In this document: in pieces, positions 56,510-64,000 of the stretch
Position numbering within the stretch: position 1 is the stretch's first letter
Layout of the letters: each line of letters starts with the position of its first letter
Source: Alnus glutinosa
Lineage: Eukaryota; Streptophyta; Magnoliopsida; Fagales; Betulaceae
Length of the DNA stretch: 64,000 nucleotides
Direction: 5' to 3'
NCBI RefSeq assembly: GCF_958979055.1
Contig: NC_084888.1
Coordinates: forward strand, 37,467,804 to 37,531,803
Made by a program: the position numbers and the translations under genes
The notes under the pieces: model-generated
The model's input: the letters and a program-made list of their open reading frames with translations, nothing else
What the model was told of the DNA's origin: nothing
The model's database searches: none

Positions 56510-56680
56510 ATTTGGCTTAGGTGCTGTAAAAAAAACTACAGCTTAAGTACTGTAGTTTTTTCAATGTTCAAGATTAGTTTTAAGTGTTTTATAAGAAAGA
56601 GAAAATGATGTTAGATCTCGACCATTGAAAAAATTACAACACCTTTGCTATAATTTTTTTACTGCATCTAAGCCTAATCC
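56510..56680. mobile_element. Mutator-like MITE with 11 bp target duplication
   Basis: The inverted ends GGCTTAGGTGCTGTAAAAAA and the complement of TTTTTTACTGCATCTAAGCC are clear. Exact copies of AATTAATATGG at 56499-56509 and 56681-56691 flank the element. It has no coding capacity. Confidence 0.8.
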
Positions 56681-57039
56681 AATTAATATGGGACCAAGTT
56701 TGATCAACCATATTCAATAGCTTTGTTAGAATATATTCCATCACACGGTTATAAGCGGTGACGTTGTGTGTCGTTGCTGATAACTAATTATTAGCAACGA
56801 CATGTCGGTTTATGTTCTCTTACACTATTTGCGACGACTAGGCTTGTTGGCTTGATATTGGAATTCGATTCTACCGTGATCCCTTGCCTTTCAAAAACCA
56901 AATCAGATATTGATTTATTTTCCTATATAGTTTGATATTATTTTGTAATATATTGTATTAATTCTCTAATACAATGTGTAAAAACACTAGAGATATTTTT
57001 GTATTAATATCTCTAGTTTATTTTCACAAGGTTATTAAC

Positions 57040-57700
57040 CCCACAAGATCGAAAAGTGTTGAATCATCACATATTCTAAAAGTTTAATATAATAGGAAAT
57101 TGTAGATTTAATCATTTAAATAATATTCAAATACTCCCCTTCAACAAATGAGTATGAAATATTTAACTGAAATAACAGGTAAATTGTAAAGCTAGCGTTC
57201 GAACTTTTTGCCTCTACCATGATGCTAATGTAATCCTAATCTGTTAGGATTATATATCTATCTAAGTAGGAGATATAGATAGTAAAAGTAGAGTTTGAAT
57301 AAGAGTTTTATCTCTTATAGTGAGAGAAGATGAGTATTAGTTGTTTCATTTAAAAGTTATTTTAATATAGCTGTAGGTTTCTATCTTTGAATAGCAATAG
57401 GTCTCTAGCTACTTGTGGAATTGTATTCTACTCAAGTTGTGTCACCTATTTGTATTTAAGGACCAGCAAGTAATGTAAAGTTACGTTGAGTTTTATGAAG
57501 TTTACTGTATTTTTGGAAGTTTTTGACTTACTCGAAAGTTACGGTTTTTTCGAACGAGCCAATTTATCTATTTCTTGTGTTTGAATTAATTGGTTCACAT
57601 AAAATATATACCGTATTAAATCACAACTTATCATAAAAGTTTAAGCTCATAAGAAAATGTAGACTTAATCATTTAAATAATATTATAACAGAGGAAATAC
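57040..57700. repeat. Old interspersed repeat with an LTR-like centre
   Basis: The segments at about 57055-57150 and 57618-57690 share ATAAAAGTTTAA-like and TTTAATCATTTAAATAATAT words in direct orientation, a common dicot repeat. Between them, a unit from TGTTAGGATTATATATC (57240) to about 57600 has the look of an LTR, with a TTTGTATTTAAGG-like promoter word. No target duplication was seen. Probably an old, broken LTR-type remnant. Confidence 0.4.
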
Positions 57701-58498
57701 CTTGACGTGTTTCTTTGGAATATAAGCTCAGATATTTTTTGTTTTTTGTAAATTATATTATGCACTCAATCACACCTTCGATGAATATTAAATATTTTTA
57801 GGACCCATTTATTCTTGCATGAAAATTATATATATTTTTCATTGCAGATTTTGTGTGAGGATGATGGTTTATAGGTTCACCATCCATCATTAATTGTGAA
57901 TGAAACAATTCGAGTAGGCATCATCACCTGTTTTAATTAATTAGTTCAAACAAACCGTCATGGCCTGGGAAAATCATATTTCATGCACGCGATCAGCCAA
58001 TGCCTAGCTAGCTTCTTGATGATCTGCTTCTTTGGTCGTTGGATTGTAAAGGATCGATGAGATCAAGAGAAGAAAGTCAGAAAAACATGTCAAAGAAGAT
58101 AAACTATTTCTTTCGGATCTATTAAAATTTCGTCTTCATAGCAGATGAGATATGATCGATTTGGAAAGAAAATTGGTGAAAGGAATGGAAGGTACGTACC
58201 AAAAATAGATTTTCCTCCATCTCCATAACCGAACAATTAATGTAAACCAACATAATTTTGGATCCAAATCCCCTATAATTGAGAATTTCTACCTGATCAT
58301 AAGTTCTTTTATCCGAACAAACGCCCACCGTACCCGTATGATCAGATAGGCTTCATCGTACGTAAGCCTCCCACAATTCCTGTACTTAATTTGAGCAGAG
58401 AATTGTAGAGATCGTAATGATCTCATAATTTTTGCATGGTTCTTATCTTTTATTTTCCATTCCAAGTTGTACACCACAAGGAGGGTAAATAATTTTAA

Positions 58499-58529
<31 letters not shown>

Positions 58530-59588
58530 CCACGTGCAGGCCGGGCAGCAGGAGTATTGTCCTTATGTGCAACATAATTACATTCCCGGCCTCTATATAT
58601 TCCATATCGTATCTCCTACAGTGGCAGCTAACGCTATCCATGTTAAACGTAGTCCGTCATATATAGTTTCACGTTAGCCCTTACAAAGCCTCGTAATGCT
58701 ATTCTTTGTACTAATTTATTACATTTATATATATATTTATTTGGATGAATTAAACTCTTTATAAAGCTCAAACAAATCAGTACAAATTCTCCAGTAAAGA
58801 CCGAAAACAAGACACCTGCTTAGGGACAAACCCCCAGACATGCAGGAGCAACACCAAAGGAGCTATACTAAGATAGCTACAAAACCACAATCTGTCTAGC
58901 AGCAAAACAACACAGAAAAACAAATCTCTGCTATGCCCAAAAACAAAAACACAGCAAACAGATAACAAACTTAAACAACACCTAAAAATAGCCCCAACCA
59001 AACCAGCAACAGAACATCGATCTGAATGCATAACTCGAACATTAGCAATTTCCCAAAAGAACCATACACACCAGCTAAGAGCAGTAAGCTGCTCAAAGAC
59101 ATAACACACACACACTCTCATGATATATTAACATAACGTGCTTTAATTTTAGTAATTTTTTTTTTTAAAATAACTTATCAATATGAAAAACAACTTAAAA
59201 CATGTCACATGTGACGTGACATTAGTGTGAAAAGAGTAGCATCCAATACTCTATTTGCACATCAAGTTCTAGTAATCCTTGTTGCGCACTTGCACTTGTA
59301 ATCGAATGCCCAAAAACAGGATTTTTATTTTTTTATTTTTTTTGGTCTAAGCAGGACAAGAATTCATAAAACACAATGTCGTAATAAATGAAAGAGGTTT
59401 GGTGTTCGAACTTTGAGGATCGGAGCAAAAGGAATTCAACCTGTAATTTTATCGACAAAAGACCAAATATTATTGATATTAAGACAGCTTTCTACAACAA
59501 TAGGAAACATCTAATTCCCTCTGCATAAATCGCAGATGATAGTTAAATAAGAAAGCAAATAGATCTCTCTCTCTCTCTGATCTCTCTC
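57701..59588. other. Intergenic region, possible LINE-derived remnant
   Basis: It contains an (AAT)n tract at about 58498-58527. The minus strand of about 58745-59125 is T/G-rich and looks like the 3' part of a LINE-derived retroposon, but tail and target duplication are not convincing. No host gene is seen. Confidence 0.35.
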
Positions 59589-60059
59589 TCACTTTGAAGG
59601 AGGACTCTCTCCTTGCTCCGCTGTACGCTTCTCGTAGTAGTGGTAGGCGGCAGCGCCAGAGAGCACCGCCAATGTCAAGGCTTGTGCGTGCATCCTGGCC
59701 ACAAGAAGTACACGGATTTTAGTATCTCACACACAAACTCACTTCTCTGTTTTTTTAGATGATCATATATATATAGCTCCAGAAGTTCAGGCCTTGAAGA
59801 GAAGATGGAAGTAATTAAATTACGTACCTTGCATGAATAAGCCTAAGGCTTGGCTTCAGGGGAGATCTTGTACGTGTATAAGCTAGTGATGCCCCAATTC
59901 CTGATGCCCAGAGTGCCCCTATAACACCCATTTCATGATACTAATTATTAGCCACTAGCAAAAAAAAATATGAACATGTTAAAATATTGAGAAAGAGGAT
60001 TACTACTTACCAATGCTGGTCAGCTTGTGCTCTGAAACCCAAGACTGAATTGCTTCCAT
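59589..60059 (-). CDS. HIG1-domain protein (hypoxia-induced gene family)
   Basis: Three exons on the minus strand join in frame: 60011-60059, 59828-59918 and 59589-59694, giving 81 residues. The protein starts MEAIQSWVSEHKLTSIG, has a first hydrophobic segment ALWASGIGASLAYTR, a basic loop SPLKPSLRLIHARMHA, and a second hydrophobic segment ALTLAVLSGAAAYHYY. The motif IHARMHAQALTL matches the HIG1 signature that follows the basic loop. HIG1 proteins are small two-helix proteins of the mitochondrial inner membrane, and the yeast Rcf1/Rcf2 members support respiratory complexes III and IV. In plants several members respond to low oxygen. Length and topology are typical and no damage is seen. The leader is rich in AAG/AAC repeats (gene strand of about 60060-60090). 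Confidence 0.92.
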
Positions 60060-61490
60060 GTTCTTTTTCTTGTTCTTCTTCTTCTTTTACCAAGTTCTGA
60101 GTATACCAGTGAATAGAATGAGTTGGGTGGAAGTGGTAGGCAGGGGAAGGTTGGTATTTATAAGCAATGTTTTGTTGAAAAATATGGTTGTGTTTGGCGT
60201 GGCCCCTTGGTTTACTTGGTTCTCTTTTTCGCTAAACCGATGGAATTTAGAAACTAGAGGCTTCACTTATCCGGTTTTTGTTAGTGCTGCTGCATGTTTC
60301 AGACTCTTGCTTTGCTAACCTGTGCCCAGATGCTGTTAGCCGTTGATTTAGATGAAACTCTAGGAGCTGGACATATTCACTCTCAAACTACAGTACCTTT
60401 CGCTGCAATTTCTTTACACGCCTATAATTTGTAAAACGATTAAGATTGAATGATAGCCATGGGGTGTCCATTAGTATTTTCATGTCGAGTTGAGATCGTG
60501 TCGACACATGAATATATAAAATATTAATAGGCCGTGTCAAAAATAATCATGCATGTTATGTTTCGGATTTAAGTTGTATCGAAGTATGAGTATTCAACTA
60601 AATAGGTCAATTCAAACTCGATTTTCAACTCTAACTAGTTAATTTCGTATTGAATTTACGAGTCATGTTAAAAATTGTTAGTTATTAATTAATTAAATTC
60701 ACAAATTCATATTTTTTTCTTAATCATTTCACAAATTATAAAATACTATATCAATTTGTAAGAAAACTTGGTAACAATAAAATCTGTAACATCCCAGCAG
60801 CACTCATTTTCACCGGTTAGTGTTGCCCGTTGGAAATATTGGACTTTCCAACCTTTGGTACGGTTTAATACTATATGCAATTAATAAGAAATAAAAGTTT
60901 CTCTAAAGTACGTGGTTGGACTTCGGGCACTACAACCAGTGGGTATCCACTATCCTTTTTATCTTGAACAAAAGTTATGGAATCTGCAGATGTTCACGTG
61001 CCAGATTAAGGAGCTAGATATTGATATTGTGAGGTACGTACGTAGGAACAGAACAAAAAGAAAAAGAACTGCCGACCAAACCATTGAAGCCGTTGGATTA
61101 AATGGGTAAATGGGAAGTTTACACCATCTGAAAAGCCATTTTAGATATTGACTCATTGAGATCACCTCTTTGATGTTGCTAACCGGGGGGGCAGAGTACA
61201 GATCGAGATGCATATGGTTTCGTGAGAAACAGGGGGTGCTAAATGGCATCTCGAGATAAAAATTGTAAAATTAGTCTCTAGGATTTGACCCTTTGATAAA
61301 TAGCTCTTTTAGTTTTTAAAAGTAACAAATAATTTGTTGTGTTATGTCTATGTAATAAATAATTTTCCGTGCAAATTCTGATTATTTTTTTATTGAAATA
61401 ATTGTAAAATTACACACTTACCCTGGCAAAATTAAAAAAAAAAGAAAAAAAGAAAAAAAAGAGCTATTCCACCTCCTTTGGCAATATGGG
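60060..61490. other. Promoter side of the HIG1 gene and spacer
   Basis: No gene is supported. The stretch contains a diverged copy of the dispersed repeat (60460-60690, with GTGTCAAAAATAATCATG, AATAGGTCAATTCAAACTCG and ATTTCGTATTGAATTTACGA). Confidence 0.4.
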
Positions 61491-62347
61491 TAGGGGAGTG
61501 CAGGACCCGCAGAAAATCGACCCCGCCCCACCCTGCAAAAACACTTAACCCGCATATTATTTTTGTATTTTGTTTTAGTTTTTTGCAAACCGCATGGTGC
61601 GGTGCGGTTTGCGGGTCGGGATTTTTCAAAATCCCGGGGACCCGCCCCGCCCCACCCCGCACCGTGTAAATTAAAAAAAAAAAAAAGAAGAAGAAGAAAA
61701 GAAAATTACCCTTAAGTCCTTAACCCTAGCGTTACCTAAACCCCCTCTTATTTTTTCCTTTCTTTTCTTCCAGCGCCGCACTCTTCCTTTTCTTTTCATT
61801 TTTCATTTTTTCTTCCTGTAGTACTCCTTCCTCTTCACGAACCTCTCAAGATTTTCGAGTCCATGGCGAGCATTGCGAACATTGCGGGGTGGTTAAGGTT
61901 GCTGGAGGTCCACAGGTCCACGAGGTTCCTGTACATGCTCTCGTAGCTGACAGTAAAGATCTTCAAGGTCTTTTTCTTCGGCACTCCGATCTGATTTTCT
62001 TTGATTCTCTGTTTTGTTCCTTAGAAAATATTTCGATATTTCAGTTGAGAAAATATTACTACATTTTCTTTCTTTTGAAGTTTTTATTTTGTTGTTTGGT
62101 TTGTGAATTGTGAGTGCCTGAGTGGTATCCTGTTTGGTTGTGGAGAAAATGTAAGAAAAGAAAACCGAATATTTAGAGATTTAGAGAGGTCTCTTGACTC
62201 TCTTCAAAAAAACCCGCTGTGCCCCGCACGTGCCCGCACTGCACAGGGTTCCCTAAAAATAAGTGGTTCACGGGTCCAATTTTCCCAACCTGCAGGGGTG
62301 CGGGGCGGGGCCAAAAATGGCGGAAAACCGCTCCGTGCCCACCCCTA
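61491..62347. mobile_element. hAT-type non-autonomous element, possibly with a captured gene piece
   Basis: The ends are TAGGGGAGTGCA and the complement of TGCCCACCCCTA, typical of hAT termini. Exact AATATGGG at 61483-61490 and 62348-62355 is an 8 bp target duplication. Both subterminal zones (about 61505-61670 and 62205-62340) are full of CCCCGCCCC and GCGGTGCGG words. The middle (about 61700-62170) looks like a gene front: a pyrimidine-rich leader with CCCTAGCG, then an ATG (61863) opening MASIANIAGWLRLLEVHRST, then a possible splice donor at about 61945. The donor gene is unknown to me and no transposase is present. Confidence 0.75.
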
Positions 62348-62355
62348 AATATGGG

Positions 62356-62988
62356 TGGCCGACAAATCTGTATCCTCAATAAATGTATAAATAAAGTATT
62401 TTTAGAGCTCACATGTCTCAATAAGTAGGTGAATTGCTCAAAACTTATTTGGGCAAGGGGATTCTATTGAGATTCTCTTACATTTGCTATTCAAATAACA
62501 AAATTGATGGGATCTTCTATGTGGCCACCCATCCCATCAGCCTTTTTATTTTATTTTTATTTCTTTATAATTTTTTATGGTAAATATGTTATTTCAAAAT
62601 GATTCAAACTGAAAAAATTACAGAAATTTGTATAGAGTGAATTACTTGTTAGGCATATTATATGGAGTGATCTGTCACTTTTTAAACGCTAAGAAATCAT
62701 TTGTCAAAGAGTGAAACCCTATTGACCAATTTTAATTTTCCCTTAAACTTTTATTTTATCATTTTTTCTAATTTTTCCTTGAACTTAATCTAAACTCTAT
62801 AATCTCCAATAAAAAAAGATTGTTGAAAGGTCCACTGGTCCGTCATGGGCTCTGATCCAAGGAGTCTCTAAGGCCCAACCGATAGCCATATCTCGTGGCT
62901 CGTGAGGGACGAACCATCCAGACCTCTCCACGCAAATATTGTGAACCTCTCTGTCACCGAGTAGATCCAATTTTATCCAAAACCAGAA
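62356..62988. other. Spacer and upstream region of the sororin-like gene
   Basis: AT-rich to about 62800, then more balanced leader-like sequence. There is no other gene. Confidence 0.4.
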
Positions 62989-62997
62989 TTTCCCGCC
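62989..62997 (+). promoter_or_regulatory. E2F-type site before the sororin-like gene
   Basis: TTTCCCGCC lies 48 bases before the ATG at 63046 and fits the plant E2F consensus TTTSSCGC. This would tie expression to the G1/S transition, which suits a cohesion factor. Function is inferred from sequence and position. Confidence 0.6.
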
Positions 62998-63045
62998 ACT
63001 CCGGTCTCCAGAAGTTAGCTTCCTCCACACACAAAGGCTTAACAA

Positions 63046-64000
63046 ATGAGAAAGGAAGAGAAGAAAGGAAGCAAAGCAGTGATGGAAGCTGAGAAACGAA
63101 GGCTCCTTAGAGATAGAGAACCACTCTCCGACTCTACCAACCTCACCACCACCGCTGCCAATCTCTCATCAATCTTCACAAAATCGCTTCCCAGAACCAA
63201 CTCTAGCGCGAATCTCAATGATGTCAATGATTTTCGAAACCCTAGCTCCGCTTGTACGCCGTCGCGGCCGGTCAAAGCTTCGTCCGCTCACGGTAATTTC
63301 ATCGTCGTAGTTTCTTTTTTGTTTCGGTTTTTGTTCTGCATTGACTTGGGGATTCTGAAGTAGGGTTTTAGTTTGTGGTTGACTCTTTGTTCTTGGAATT
63401 TAATAGCAATTTTGTGTGATTCTGAATTTTCGGGGGAATTATTGTTTTCGGACACAGTTATTGTTCGTAGAAATGTTAGGAATTGTATGGGTTTGGGATT
63501 TTGGTTTCGGAGGAATTGATTTACTAGTAGTCTAAATGTTGAATTATCTAGTGATTCTAGTGGAATTTGCGATTTAGGTTCATGGGGTCGCCTGTAATTG
63601 CTTGTTTAGCTTAATTGTAGGGACTTTTGCTGCTCTTTACTGAGTCTGAAACGCATATTTGAAGGCTTTAGCGTACTATTTCGCTTCTATTATGGACTCT
63701 TGAAATGGGTTTCTTTTTTCTTTTTTTTCTTTGTTTTTTCCTCTTGTGCTCGTCAACACTGTCATTGTTTTTTTATATTGTTCTGTTATCTATGTATTTT
63801 GCGATGTACTGAAATGTATTTTCCATGTTCTGGGTTTAGGTACTGGTGATCGCGAGGTACCCGAGCCGTGTTCAGTTTACAGTCGTAGAAAGACTTCCCA
63901 TAAACAAAAGGGTAGAGAGAAGTCAATTGCCGTGCCTTTGAGTTGCCCTCCTGCGGTAAAGACCCGGAATATTTGGTACATTGCTTACTCTTTTTCTTTC
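63046..64000 (+). CDS. Probable sororin-like cohesion protein, N-terminal part
   Basis: The gene is cut by the window end. Exon 1 (63046-63292) opens MRKEEKKGSKAVMEAEKRRL and continues REPLSDSTNLTTTAANLSSI. A second in-frame ATG at 63082 is an alternative start. Exon 2 (63840-63955 if the GTAAAG donor is used) reads CSVYSRRKTSHKQKGREK, then PLSCPP. The region is basic, Ser/Thr-rich and without a known fold, as in sororin, which protects sister-chromatid cohesion from WAPL. The call rests mainly on gene order: in Arabidopsis the sororin-like gene At3g56250 follows the At3g56230 BTB gene. The C-terminal part that would decide it is outside the window. Confidence 0.55.

Noticed and set aside
58777-59121. 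114-residue minus-strand hydrophobic frame as a membrane protein gene
   Set aside because: The T/G-rich composition looks like a LINE-type 3' region and no homologous family came to mind. Kept only as a weak retroposon hint.

Overview
This is nuclear DNA of a dicot plant. The genes have many short introns and AT-rich spacers. Solo LTRs, MITEs, LINEs and a CACTA element lie between them. The encoded proteins are typically plant: an AVT6 amino acid transporter, a PLS-class PPR protein, an HLH/ACT-like regulator and a BTB/POZ protein. The species cannot be fixed from the sequence; the density of LINEs and retroposons would suit a woody dicot.

Host genes in order: AVT6-type transporter (+, 3542-6049, 5 exons); mitochondrial ARM-repeat-like protein (-, 7736-10553, 6 exons); ribosome-biogenesis factor NOP53/SMO4 (-, 12367-16394, 12 exons); E+ PPR protein (+, 24747-27038, one exon); SCREAM-like HLH protein (+, 43174-44790, 4 exons); BTB/POZ protein (-, 53427-55422, 3 exons with a GC-AG intron); HIG1-domain protein (-, 59589-60059, 3 exons); and the first exons of a probable sororin-like cohesion factor (+, from 63046, running off the window). 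Exon joins were read by hand from frame continuity and splice sites. All closed genes give uninterrupted frames.

From memory of Arabidopsis, this order matches two duplicated segments: At3g56200-At3g56250 (AVT6, ARM, SCREAM-like, BTB, sororin-like) and At2g40420-At2g40440 (AVT6, SMO4, SCREAM-like, BTB). The window therefore looks like the unfractionated ancestral order, stretched by transposons.

Transposon layout: a Harbinger-like element (608-1661); a 5'-truncated LINE (about 2700-3014); a nest at 16653-23521 in which a tRNA-derived SINE holds a nearly whole L1-type LINE in its tail and a Harbinger-like MITE in its body; at least seven short Mutator-like MITEs with 8-11 bp target duplications; two roughly 0.9-1 kb retroposons with A tails and long target duplications (28173-29191 and 46924-53098), the second split by a young but broken Copia element (47365-52652); a 4.5 kb decayed CACTA element with telomere-like minisatellites (32702-37242); solo LTRs and LTR fragments; and a hAT-type element that may carry a captured gene piece (61491-62347).

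I found no new enzyme system, defence locus, CRISPR array or RNA gene. The points most worth following are the synteny, the nested retroelements, the LINE ORF1/ORF2 overlap, the GC-AG intron, and the E2F site in front of the sororin-like gene.
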